The notes: generated by a model not told the origin, from the letters alone. Positions 1 through 6,770 are shown, counted from the first letter of the stretch. The stretch is DNA of 8,940 nucleotides from Calditrichaceae bacterium (GCA_030622395.1 JAUXGF010000080.1:1-8940), one strand, 5' to 3'. Numbers and translations are program-made.

Positions 1-54
1 TATGTAGATTTAAAGTCCAACAAAAGCATTAAAGGGAATTACGAAGCTGTGTAA
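1..54 (+). CDS. possible 3' end of an upstream gene (17 codons)
   Basis: Frame 1 is open from the window edge to a TAA at 52-54 and encodes YVDLKSNKSIKGNYEAV. It is too short to assign to a family and may be chance. The rest of the leader (55-265) has no convincing ORF, attC-like hairpin or RNA gene; it is AT-rich and ends in the ribosome binding site of the next gene. Confidence 0.2.
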   Translation, partial: YVDLKSNKSIKGNYEAV

Positions 55-254
55 ATACATACGACTTTAAAGCGCGATTAAAAAGAAGAACTGAAAAATT
101 CCGTAAGTGTAAGAACAGGAAAAGCAGTTTTAGAGATGCACCAGGATACTGCAAACAGCCAAATCTATCCATATTCTTGTTGAAATATTCAGTTTATTAT
201 TTTATCTTTAATAAGAGGAGTTCTAAGAATCAAATTCCCTGCCGAATTAAAAAT

Positions 255-261
255 AAGGAGG
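255..261 (+). promoter_or_regulatory. Shine-Dalgarno site for the T9SS cargo gene
   Basis: AAGGAGG lies four bases before the ATG at 266. This near-perfect anti-16S match fixes the start, which also gives a complete signal peptide. Such strong sites argue against a classical Bacteroidia host and fit an Ignavibacteria-like one. Confidence 0.75.
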
Positions 262-265
262 AAAA

Positions 266-1840
266 ATGTACCGATTATCGAAACTAGTTATATTCTGCTT
301 TGTAATTTTTATTGTAAAAAATACATTTGCACAGGATACACTTTTAGTTGAAAAATTATCTTACATAGACTCAAGTGCCAGTATGTTCAAAGTTGGAGTG
401 AGACCATTGCTTGTGGATAATTCTAATACCGCATGCTTTTTTTATGTATCCTGCGGTAGTAATTCTGATTTTGTTTATTTAACTACTTCAAATAATTCAG
501 GTCAAAATTGGTCAACTCCAGAGGTAGTTTCCACCCATGAGCATCCTGTTAATAATAAATATTATGCTCAAGGTCCAACTGCTACAATAGATGATGACGG
601 CTACATTCATGTTGTTTATCCCTACAGGGGTACTCCGCTGTATATTAATGGATGGGATAATTATCCGCCAACTCATATTAATCATGTTACAAATGAAAGT
701 GGTGACTGGATGACATTTGTAGATGTAATTAATGACAGCAGTATTCAGGCCTCAGAAGGCAATGGCGCAACAGTATCTTATCTTTACTGGCCTGCTATTT
801 TATCAAAAAACAATATGGAATATTTTGCTGCTCCGGATTATGCCTGGTGGGCTACCAAATCTCATGTTGTTTATTCCGAAAGAGGCGCCGATGGAATATG
901 GTCGGAAGGTTCAGCGCTTGTAACTTATGAAAGAGGAGCTATTGATAAACATACTATCTATTGCGCAACTATCGTAACTGATGCGGCAAATATTTATTCA
1001 TTATGGTTCAACCGTTTTACAGGTGAATTAAAAGCAAAAACTAATAGTTCCGGAGTATGGGGAGCAGATGAAAATATTTTCACCTCTTCTTATTCAATTG
1101 ATGGAGTTTCAAATGCATATTCAATGAGCTCTATTTCCGGAAACGGGAAATGCCAGGTATTAATGAGCAGAATGGAAAACTCCTATAATTATAAAGAATT
1201 ATTCTTTTTAGAAAACAACGGCGTAAGCTGGTCAGCGGACATAATTGCAATTTCCGATTCACTAAACTTCGTAACTGCTTATGAAAAGAATGACACTACT
1301 AATATATTTTATAGATATTATTTTCAAAATTTTAACAAATATGGATATAAGTTTTTAACACATACAGGTATTGGTTTTTCCGCGCCGGCAGTAATATCAG
1401 TTGGCGAGAATAAGAACATTTATAATATTGTTACAGCAGAACATCATTCTGGTCCTCTTATTTGTCAATATTTTGATGAAGATAAAGCAATGTGGTTTTT
1501 ATGCTCGGGAGAATTAAGTGATTTAGCTACCGGTATTGAAGATTCCAAAAATAACACTCCAACTGATTACAGCTTAAAACAAAATTATCCTAATCCTTTT
1601 AATCCTGAAACGATTATTGAATTTCAACTGCCCGAAACCGGAATAGTAACTATTAAAATATACAATATGTTAGGTCAATTAATAAAAACTCTTGTTGATG
1701 AAAATAAAACAGCAGGTTCCCATTCTGTTAAATGGAATGGAAAAGATGAAAATGGTAAATCAGCGGCAAGTGGAATATATATTTATCAGATGAAAACAAA
1801 TGGATATCAAATATCTAAGAAAATGATTACATTAAAATAA
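266..1840 (+). CDS. secreted beta-propeller-like protein with T9SS type A sorting domain
   Basis: The 524-residue product is predicted to be exported and then secreted or surface-anchored by the type IX system. Residues 1-23 form a signal peptide (hydrophobic core, ending TFAQ). The body (about 25-430) is rich in aromatic beta-strand motifs. It holds an Asp-box-like S-x-N-x-G-x-N-W at 75-82 and a GPTATIDDDGYIHVVY segment, typical of BNR/sialidase-type propellers. No sialidase active site was identified, so the substrate is unknown. Residues 435-524 form the sorting domain: NYPNPFNP, then an FlgD-like Ig fold with IYNMLGQ and a Gly-Ile-Tyr strand, ending in KKMITLK. The T9SS machinery is not in this window. 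The gene stands alone; an attC-like hairpin starts 76 bases after its stop, so it could be the cargo of an integron cassette. Export and the sorting domain are firm; the propeller assignment is moderate. Confidence 0.88.
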   Translation: MYRLSKLVIFCFVIFIVKNTFAQDTLLVEKLSYIDSSASMFKVGVRPLLVDNSNTACFFYVSCGSNSDFVYLTTSNNSGQNWSTPEVVSTHEHPVNNKYYAQGPTATIDDDGYIHVVYPYRGTPLYINGWDNYPPTHINHVTNESGDWMTFVDVINDSSIQASEGNGATVSYLYWPAILSKNNMEYFAAPDYAWWATKSHVVYSERGADGIWSEGSALVTYERGAIDKHTIYCATIVTDAANIYSLWFNRFTGELKAKTNSSGVWGADENIFTSSYSIDGVSNAYSMSSISGNGKCQVLMSRMENSYNYKELFFLENNGVSWSADIIAISDSLNFVTAYEKNDTTNIFYRYYFQNFNKYGYKFLTHTGIGFSAPAVISVGENKNIYNIVTAEHHSGPLICQYFDEDKAMWFLCSGELSDLATGIEDSKNNTPTDYSLKQNYPNPFNPETIIEFQLPETGIVTIKIYNMLGQLIKTLVDENKTAGSHSVKWNGKDENGKSAASGIYIYQMKTNGYQISKKMITLK

Positions 1841-1848
1841 AATAAATG

Positions 1849-1896
1849 AGATGTCCTTCTTAATTGTTAGGCATCTTAATTGCACTTTTATTTTCC
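1849..1896 (+). terminator. possible terminator after the T9SS cargo gene
   Basis: AGATGTC (1849-1855) pairs with GGCATCT (1870-1876), with one G-U pair, across a 14-base loop. A T-rich tail without an uninterrupted U-run follows. It lies nine bases past the stop codon. The stem is short and AT-rich, so this is a weak call. Confidence 0.3.
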
Positions 1897-1915
1897 TATT
1901 TTATAATTCCTTAAC

Positions 1916-2051
1916 GCTTATAACGCCAATCAAGCTGAACAAAAACGCGTCTGGGTCGCTCGTAGTTTGGTTAATCCGGCGAAGGTCTTTGGCATCTGAA
2001 AACTTACTGGCCGCCATGTTTTTGTCAGCTTATCGGCAGACCGTTATTTGC
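1916..2051 (+). repeat. attC-like integron cassette recombination site 1
   Basis: This is a 136-bp imperfect palindrome with attC architecture. The outer arms are GCTTATAACG (1916-1925) and CGTTATTTGC (2042-2051), which pair over ATAACG/CGTTAT and carry the conserved AAC/GTT triplets. After an unpaired spacer, the inner arms AAGCTGAACAAAAAC (1932-1946) and GTTTTTGTCAGCTT (2018-2031) pair over 14 bp with one extra A in the left arm. That matches the extrahelical base that sets attC strand choice. The centre (1947-2017) would be the variable terminal structure. The R' box (GTTATTT) departs from the GTTRRRY consensus and the two spacers differ in length (6 and 10 bases), so this is a strong candidate rather than a certainty. 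Confidence 0.6.
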
Positions 2052-2160
2052 TAGGTAATATGGAAAATAGAAAATAATTGTAATTTGTGTAATCGAATTA
2101 AAATGAAATGACCATAGTCCAATATAATAAAATGTATTTTTTCTGATATTGATAGTAGGA

Positions 2161-2178
2161 TTGAAATCATAATTTCAA
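2161..2178 (+). promoter_or_regulatory. inverted repeat, possible operator upstream of the PIN gene
   Basis: TTGAAAT (2161-2167) and ATTTCAA (2172-2178) form a perfect 7-bp inverted repeat around CATA. A third TTGAAAT copy begins at 2195 and overlaps the predicted -35 element. Toxin-antitoxin loci often repress themselves through such palindromes, but in AT-rich DNA this could be chance. Confidence 0.3.
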
Positions 2179-2194
2179 AAAGATTTTCTGTTAA

Positions 2195-2223
2195 TTGAAA
2201 TTTTTTACTAAATATGGTATACT
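2195..2223 (+). promoter_or_regulatory. sigma70-like promoter for the PIN gene, implying a leaderless mRNA
   Basis: TTGAAA (2195-2200) and TATACT (2218-2223) are separated by exactly 17 bases, close to the TTGACA/TATAAT consensus. Transcription would begin near 2230, which is the ATG itself, so the message would be leaderless or nearly so. The AAGG just before the ATG (2224-2227) sits too close to act as a normal ribosome binding site. An internal promoter is expected for a toxin-antitoxin cassette in an integron array. Confidence 0.5.
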
Positions 2224-2229
2224 AAGGGT

Positions 2230-2692
2230 ATGAAGCAAAGAATTTACATAGATACATCTGTTGTTGGTGGATATTTTGACGAGGAATTTCGCGATGCCAC
2301 TCATGGGCTTTTCAAGAGACTTGAAAATAAAGAAATCATATTCATCATTTCTGACTTACTTGATTTAGAACTGACAGATGCGCCTCAAAATGTTCGTGAT
2401 TTGTTGCAAAAATACACGTCTGATAATTTTGAACGCGTGCAATTGACAAAAGAAGCTACTGAACTTGCATCAGCATACATAGATGAGAAAGTTGTTGGAA
2501 AAACAAGTATAGAAGATTGCAGGCATATTGCGCTTGCTACGATAAATAGAGTGGATGTATTAAGCAAGTTGGAACTTTAAACATATTGTAAATCTGGACA
2601 AAATTAAAGGGTATAATTCTGTCAATTACAAACTTGGTTATCCAATGATCGAAATACGTAGTCCTAAGGATTTATTACATTATGAAGACTAA
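2230..2692 (+). pseudogene. PIN-domain (VapC-like) ribonuclease toxin, frameshifted
   Basis: As read, the frame stops at 2580 after 116 residues, ending VDVLSKLEL. Removing one A at 2562/2563 continues it as VLASWNFKHIVN and on to SPKDLLHYED, with a TAA at 2690-2692, giving 153 residues, a normal PIN length. PIN proteins are metal-dependent RNases. Conserved acidic positions are visible at D8 (IYIDTS), E47 (DLLDLEL) and D96 (SIEDCRH). The fourth position would be the Asn of the SWNF motif (residue 115), which lies just beyond the lesion, so the truncated form should be inactive. The restored frame overlaps the next gene by 11 bases, which suggests a two-gene operon. The lesion is not in a long homopolymer, so a true mutation and a sequencing error are both possible. 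Family membership is confident; toxin role is inferred. Confidence 0.82.
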
Positions 2693-2840
2693 AAAAGAAA
2701 AATCTTTTGACGCCGTGAAAATGATGCGTGAGATACGTGATAAGATTAGCTTAGAAACTCAAAATATGACTTTTGAGGATTTTAAAAAATACATAGAATC
2801 ACGTATCAAAACGAGTGGGTTAAAACCTATTGGGCGGTAG
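2682..2840 (+). CDS. small partner of the PIN gene, putative antitoxin
   Basis: ATG at 2682 opens 52 codons ending at TAG 2838-2840. The product begins MKTKKEKSFDAVKMMREIRD and has a basic N-terminus, a predicted helix around DAVKMMREIRDKIS, a second around TFEDFKKYIESRI, and a basic C-terminus ending GLKPIGR. I recognise the SFDAVKMMR type as a short protein often seen beside PIN genes of this kind, but I cannot name a family. AAGGA at 2666-2670 lies 11 bases upstream. The start lies inside the last codons of the restored PIN frame, so the two were probably co-translated. An antitoxin role is inferred from size and position. If the PIN gene is truly broken, this gene has lost its partner. 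Confidence 0.65.
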   Translation: MKTKKEKSFDAVKMMREIRDKISLETQNMTFEDFKKYIESRIKTSGLKPIGR

Positions 2841-2891
2841 TGTTTTCTGGCCATAAGATTGTTTAAAATGTAGCCAATTGGTCAGAATTGA

Positions 2892-2998
2892 AAATAACAA
2901 ATCACTGCACCTGACCGAAAACGCGGACGATGATTATCGGGTTTAACTTCAATATTTCCAGCCGCTTATTTCGGTGGGTGAGTTCAGCCGTTACGTGC
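2892..2998 (+). repeat. attC-like integron cassette recombination site 2
   Basis: The outer arms are AAATAAC (2892-2898) and GTTACGTGC (2990-2998), pairing over TAAC/GTTA. Symmetric nine-base unpaired spacers follow. The inner arms CACCTGACCGAAA (2908-2920) and TTTCGGTGGGTG (2969-2980) pair as CACC/GGTG and ACCGAAA/TTTCGGT, with TG opposite G between them, again one extra base on the left arm. GCGG/CCGC extends the stem. The CTGCACCTGACCG and GTGAGTTCAGCCGTTA wording closely resembles environmental attC sites. Orientation matches site 1, as in a cassette array read on the plus strand. Confidence 0.7.
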
Positions 2999-3075
2999 TT
3001 AAGGATTTATAATATGAAATTTATCATATCAGTTTGTATGATCTCAGGACGTTGTCTTGAGTCTTGACATGATGC

Positions 3076-3155
3076 CCCGTTCCCACAGGGATTCCTTTTC
3101 CGAAGGAACGCCTGTCCCGTCCCACAGGGATCCCTTCGGGAAGGGGACTCCTGCG
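3076..3155. repeat. GC-rich 40-bp tandem repeat, two units, each with a hairpin
   Basis: Units begin with CCCGT at 3076 and 3116. Both carry CCCACAGGGAT, followed by a small hairpin: TTCCTT/AAGGAA in unit 1 and CCCTT/AAGGG around CGGG in unit 2. The divergence between units includes compensated stem changes. It resembles the GC-rich palindromic intergenic repeats scattered in this bacterial group; its function is unknown. Confidence 0.6.
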
Positions 3156-3228
3156 GAGCGGCGCGGATGGTGCTGTTCAAAAATATAATTGTTTTTACAA
3201 ATGCTTTATACATAAATACACCCGATTT

Positions 3229-3251
3229 AAGCTGATCGCTGACAGCTTTTT
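3229..3251 (+). terminator. possible rho-independent terminator
   Basis: AAGCTG (3229-3234) pairs with CAGCTT (3243-3248) around an eight-base loop and runs into TTTTT. The stem is only 6 bp and no gene lies immediately upstream on the plus strand, so this is a low-confidence call. Confidence 0.3.
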
Positions 3252-3371
3252 ACCAACTTTACCTCTGCAAATTCTCATCTAATCAAACCTTTATGTAAAC
3301 ATGATTAACATCATTTTTGTTAATTGTGTTATCATTATTAAATAAATATCTATATAAACGATCCTTTATTA

Positions 3372-3584
3372 CTGTATTTAGTGCCTGAACGAAAACTAGC
3401 CAAAATTGTTATTTTCCCACAAGGGACGCCTTACGGCGCGAAGCGGAGCGTTCCGAGAATCGGGATGTAGCGTTATAAATATTGAAGTTAAAGATTTCTC
3501 ACCCGATAAATCGGGATCGCGCCACAGGCGTCCTTATAGGAAAATGACAAAAAAGTGTTTTTTCGTTCAGACACTATTTAACAG
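3372..3584. mobile_element. MITE-like element with long imperfect terminal inverted repeats
   Basis: The left arm (3372-3440) and right arm (about 3515-3584) are imperfect inverted repeats of about 70 bp. Matching blocks include CTGT/ACAG at the tips, CTGAACGAAAA (3385-3395) against TTTTCGTTCAG (3560-3570), ATTTTCC (3411-3417) against GGAAAAT (3539-3545), GACGCCT (3424-3430) against AGGCGTC (3526-3532), and GGCGCG against CGCGCC. About 75 bp remain in the centre, including a CCCGA/TCGGG hairpin. No transposase is encoded, so it would be non-autonomous. No clear target-site duplication was found. It could instead be a palindromic repeat that forms RNA structure. A 39-bp part of it matches the element at 6821-6980. 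Confidence 0.6.
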
Positions 3585-3624
3585 ATCATTTTTTTTGGCA
3601 CATTATTTGAAGACAAGGTAAGCG

Positions 3625-3632
3625 TAAATTTG
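3625..3632 (+). promoter_or_regulatory. possible Bacteroidota-type -7 element
   Basis: TAAATTTG fits the TAnnTTTG consensus and lies 40 bases before the ATG at 3673. The matching TTTG -33 element is not at the usual 19-21 base spacing; the nearest, at 3606-3609, is only 15 bases away. Weak candidate. Confidence 0.25.
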
Positions 3633-3672
3633 CAGTTTCAAAATAATACTCAATTAACTTACAGGAGGATCT

Positions 3673-4395
3673 ATGAGATTACCTATTTTAAACTTTGTTG
3701 TTTTTGCGCTTCTATTATTTTCAGTAAACAGTTTTTGCCAGGATGAAAATGGTAATAGCGGTGATTCAGAAATTAAAAATCAAAAAAATTCACATGGAGT
3801 GCAGTTCTATTTAATTAACGGTTTGTCCATATCCTACAAAAAAATGATTTCAAACAATAATGCATTGCGTTTTAATTTAGATTTGTCCGGTTCTGTTTTT
3901 GATCGTAATGAAGAGCAAGACAGAACTTATATGTCTTCCGACACAACCGAATATTCCGGAGAAGGTAATTATAGCGGTAATAGACAGAGCATAGCATTGT
4001 CATTTCAATATATTCACAAGCTTTATCAAAACTCTTACTTTAATGCATATATCGGCTGCGGTCCTTACGCCGGCTACAGCAGATCAAAAGATGATTCTGA
4101 TTACGAAGACTCATACGATAATGAAACTTATAAAAGTTACAACAACTATTTTAACGAGCAATTCAAATTAGGAATTTTAGGGGTTGTCGGCGCGGAAGGT
4201 TTTATATCCGAACATGTAGGCATTTTTGCTGAATACAAACTTTTTTTAAGCCGCAGTTGGTATAAACGTAAAAGCAATTATGAATACATATATTCAGAAA
4301 GCGAATTTAACAGTAAGAGTGAATATGATACCTCAATAAATTCATGGGATTTTACATTGAGTAATGTAAAACTTGGAGTTTCTATATATTTCTAA
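3673..4395 (+). CDS. outer-membrane beta-barrel protein
   Basis: The 240-residue product has a signal peptide at about 1-23 (MRLPILNFVV..SFCQ). The Cys lacks a proper lipobox, so signal peptidase I cleavage near the Gln-Asp junction is more likely than lipidation. The mature part alternates amphipathic beta strands with polar, Tyr/Ser/Asp-rich loops (for example the DDSDYEDSYDN loop) and Gly-rich turns (YIGCGPYAGYS, GVVGAEGF). It ends in the strand VKLGVSIYF, whose terminal Phe is the usual BAM recognition signature. It resembles small OmpA-barrel or porin-family proteins, probably 8-10 strands; transport function cannot be assigned. AGGAGG at 3663-3668, four bases upstream, fixes the start. 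The vWA protein gene follows 120 bases later on the same strand, so the two could be co-transcribed. Confidence 0.8.
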   Translation: MRLPILNFVVFALLLFSVNSFCQDENGNSGDSEIKNQKNSHGVQFYLINGLSISYKKMISNNNALRFNLDLSGSVFDRNEEQDRTYMSSDTTEYSGEGNYSGNRQSIALSFQYIHKLYQNSYFNAYIGCGPYAGYSRSKDDSDYEDSYDNETYKSYNNYFNEQFKLGILGVVGAEGFISEHVGIFAEYKLFLSRSWYKRKSNYEYIYSESEFNSKSEYDTSINSWDFTLSNVKLGVSIYF

Positions 4396-4480
4396 TTATG
4401 ATATTAAAATTTGCAAATATCTTTGATTACTTATAATTTGCCCTGAGACAAAAAACATAATCCTTTAACTTTAAACAATC

Positions 4481-4493
4481 CCGCCTTAGGCGG
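4481..4493 (+). repeat. short GC palindrome before the vWA gene
   Basis: CCGCC-TTA-GGCGG forms a perfect 5-bp hairpin ending 22 bases before the ATG at 4516. It has no T-run on the plus strand, so it is not a standard terminator for the preceding gene. It could influence translation initiation or be a scattered REP-like motif. Confidence 0.4.
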
Positions 4494-4515
4494 CTAAAAA
4501 TAAGGGAGCGCAGCT

Positions 4516-6726
4516 ATGTTTTTAAAAAAACTTATCATTATAATCTTTTTAACGTTACAGTTTTTATTTGCCGGCTGGGGGAAAATTGTCGGCACGGTAA
4601 AAGAAAAAACCCGCGGAAAGCCAATCGCCGGGGCAATAATCGAATTAGTAAATATCGAATTTAAAACAGAAACCAACAATTCAGGGAAATTTGTAATTGA
4701 AGACGTACCTTCAGGCACATATCAATTAAAAGCGTCGCATAAAAATTTTACAACGATTTTGATAAAAGATATAGTTGTAGGAAATGGCGAAAAAGTAGTC
4801 GTTAATATCAAGCTGAAAAGAAAACCTTCTTCTGAGAAAACTTTTCCTTCTAAAAGCATCTATTATAAAGGACCAACCGTTAGTAAAAAAAATCATAAAG
4901 AGGGAGCGTTTACAACGTCCGGTCACAAGAAAGAACCGGAAGCAGAACACGCTACAGCCTCAGACGTTCCCGCTAAGCCGCAGTCAATGCCGGAGCCGGA
5001 GAGCGATGAATCGGAAACAACCGCAGATGAAGAAGACTATGAAATCACAAAGTCAAAAACTTCAAGTCATGAAGATGCATTGGAATCAGAATCAATTGAA
5101 ATATTAGAGCCGTCTTCCGAACCGTCATCCCCGCCGGATATAAAGAAAGAAGAAGCGGGAAGAGCGGACTTGCCTCCCCCAAAGAAAAAGACAGCGCCCG
5201 CACAGTCCGGTTTAAAAGCCGGTTTTGCGGATGATAATAAACAGTACAACTACTTTTTGAATTTCCTGGAAAATTATAAAAAATCCGCGCATTATTATCC
5301 TATAAACATCAACGAACGCATTCAGATTTTAGTTAAAGATAAAAGCGGGAAAGCCGTTCCCAATGCCGAAGTCCGTATTTATGCCAACGGCAAAATGATT
5401 GACGCCGGTAAAACTTACAGTGACGGTTCATATTTTCTGTACCCGCTAATAGGCGCTTATAAAGGCAATCAATTTAAAGCTTATATATCTTTTCAACAGC
5501 AAAAAAAGGAAGTCAAAATCAATCGCCATGGTCCGCGGCAGGTAGAAGTTAATATTAAAACAGAACGGGGAGAATTTTCAAAGATTGGACTTGATTTGCT
5601 TTTTATCCTGGATACGACCGGCAGTATGGGCGAGGAAATTGAGCGTTTAAAAAGCACTATCGAGATAATTAATCTAAACCTGTCATCCTTAAAAATTAAA
5701 CCTCTAATACGCTTGGGCATGGTTCTTTACCGCGACAGGGAAGATGATTACGTTACAAAAGTGATTCCCTTTACTGAAAACTTACAGGCATTTCAAAATG
5801 AATTAAACAAAGTGGACGCAGACGGCGGCGGGGACACTCCGGAAGATTTACAGTCGGCTTTAAAAGACGCCGTTACAAAAATGCAATGGAATAACAACGG
5901 CGTCCGCCTGGCTTTTATCATAACCGACGCGCCTGCGCATTTGGATTATGATCAAAAATACACTTACGCCGACGCCGCAATGGACGCCAAAAAGGAGGCG
6001 ATAAAAATTTTCAGCGTGGGAACAGGCGGATTGGATATTAAGGGAGAATATATCTTAAGACAAATTTCACAGTTTACTTATGCTAAATATATTTTTCTTA
6101 CTTACGGTGAAAAAGGAGAAAGCGAAGGAGGCAAACGGGGCAGCGTAAGTCATCACACGGGAACGAATTATCAAACCGATAAATTGGAAGCGATCATTAT
6201 CCGTTTTGCTAAGGAAGAACTGGCAAATATAAGCGATCTGCCGTTAGAAGAGGGCGAAGCGTATTTTCAGGCTGTAAAAATAGACGACGAAAAGAAGGAG
6301 GAAACATTAAGGAAATTGTTCTCCAGAGCGGTCAATGAACTGCAGGATTATTCTTCAATAGCTATTCCCGAAGGCGTCCCGGTAAGCGCCCTGCCGATAG
6401 TCGTAAAACTTAAAAGCCTTTCCAATAACGCCGAATATTTTAGCGAGCAGCTTATTTACGCCATCGGACAAAATAGAAAATTCAAGTTGATTGAACGCAA
6501 TGATATGCAATTTGTGGCTAAGGAAGTCGGGCTGCATTTATCCGGGCTTGTGGAAGTGGACGACGCGGTTAAAGTGGGTTCGTTTATCGGCGCTAAAATG
6601 CTGATCATCGGTAATTTGTATTTTAAGGATTCAAATTATGAATTGTTCCTAAAATTAGTACGCGTAGAAACAGCGGAAATTTTAGCCGTAACCAAATTGA
6701 AAGTTGACTATAAGCTGGGATTGTAG
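4516..6726 (+). CDS. multidomain envelope protein: CarboxypepD_reg-like, vWA and CsgG/LpoB-like domains
   Basis: The 736-residue product starts with a signal peptide (about 1-19, ending FAG). Residues 23-101 form a carboxypeptidase-regulatory-like Ig domain (GTVKEKTRGKPIAGAIIEL, then SGKFVIEDVPSGTYQL). Residues about 135-235 are an acidic, Pro/Ser-rich disordered linker. Residues about 255-350 form a second such domain. The vWA domain (about 358-545) has a complete MIDAS: D366-x-T368-x-S370, T441 (GGGDTPED) and D471 (ITDAPAH), so metal-dependent ligand binding is plausible. Residues about 626-736 match the CsgG/LpoB-type fold (FKLIERNDM, HLSGLVEVDDAVKVG, IGAKMLIIG). In that family this fold acts in envelope assembly or as a secretion channel. 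AAGGGAG at 4502-4508 supports the start. Its third codon positions look more GC-rich than in the neighbours. Domain calls are firm; function is unknown, perhaps a periplasmic or outer-membrane scaffold. Confidence 0.85.
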   Translation: MFLKKLIIIIFLTLQFLFAGWGKIVGTVKEKTRGKPIAGAIIELVNIEFKTETNNSGKFVIEDVPSGTYQLKASHKNFTTILIKDIVVGNGEKVVVNIKLKRKPSSEKTFPSKSIYYKGPTVSKKNHKEGAFTTSGHKKEPEAEHATASDVPAKPQSMPEPESDESETTADEEDYEITKSKTSSHEDALESESIEILEPSSEPSSPPDIKKEEAGRADLPPPKKKTAPAQSGLKAGFADDNKQYNYFLNFLENYKKSAHYYPININERIQILVKDKSGKAVPNAEVRIYANGKMIDAGKTYSDGSYFLYPLIGAYKGNQFKAYISFQQQKKEVKINRHGPRQVEVNIKTERGEFSKIGLDLLFILDTTGSMGEEIERLKSTIEIINLNLSSLKIKPLIRLGMVLYRDREDDYVTKVIPFTENLQAFQNELNKVDADGGGDTPEDLQSALKDAVTKMQWNNNGVRLAFIITDAPAHLDYDQKYTYADAAMDAKKEAIKIFSVGTGGLDIKGEYILRQISQFTYAKYIFLTYGEKGESEGGKRGSVSHHTGTNYQTDKLEAIIIRFAKEELANISDLPLEEGEAYFQAVKIDDEKKEETLRKLFSRAVNELQDYSSIAIPEGVPVSALPIVVKLKSLSNNAEYFSEQLIYAIGQNRKFKLIERNDMQFVAKEVGLHLSGLVEVDDAVKVGSFIGAKMLIIGNLYFKDSNYELFLKLVRVETAEILAVTKLKVDYKLGL

Positions 6727-6733
6727 GAATATG

Positions 6734-6770
6734 GCTGGATGCTGGATTCTGGATGCTTGATACTGGATGC
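6734..6770. repeat. short CTGGATG-type tandem repeat
   Basis: Just after the vWA stop, four imperfect copies of CTGGATG (CTGGATG, CTGGATT, CTGGATG and a later CTGGATG, with TTGATA between) occupy 37 bases. It lies outside any credible gene and looks like slippage-type expansion. Confidence 0.5.

Larger units (their letters stand above)
3001..3371. other. gene-free stretch between the attC-like site and the MITE-like element
   Basis: No credible gene is present. The only long open frames here run through GC-rich repeats and look artefactual. The stretch holds a two-unit 40-bp tandem repeat (3076-3155) and a small hairpin with a T-run (3229-3251). The remainder, especially 3255-3371, is plain AT-rich DNA in which I see nothing. 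The base-composition jump at 3075-3170 stands out sharply. Confidence 0.6.

Noticed and set aside
1866..1872. GTTAGGC as an attC R' box
   Set aside because: It matches GTTRRRY, but there is no pairing arm upstream, where the T9SS coding region ends.
1851..2054. Plus-strand open frame of 67 codons
   Set aside because: It runs straight through the attC-like hairpin, has no ribosome binding site and no recognisable protein features.
3076..3155. CRISPR array
   Set aside because: Only two adjacent, diverged units with no spacers between them, and no cas gene.
3007..3213. Minus-strand open frame of 68 codons
   Set aside because: Most of it is translation of the GC-rich 40-bp tandem repeat (PCGTGQAFLRKRNPCGNG), which is typical of repeat artefacts.
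3406..3621. Plus-strand open frame of 71 codons
   Set aside because: It lies almost entirely inside the MITE-like palindrome and has no protein features.
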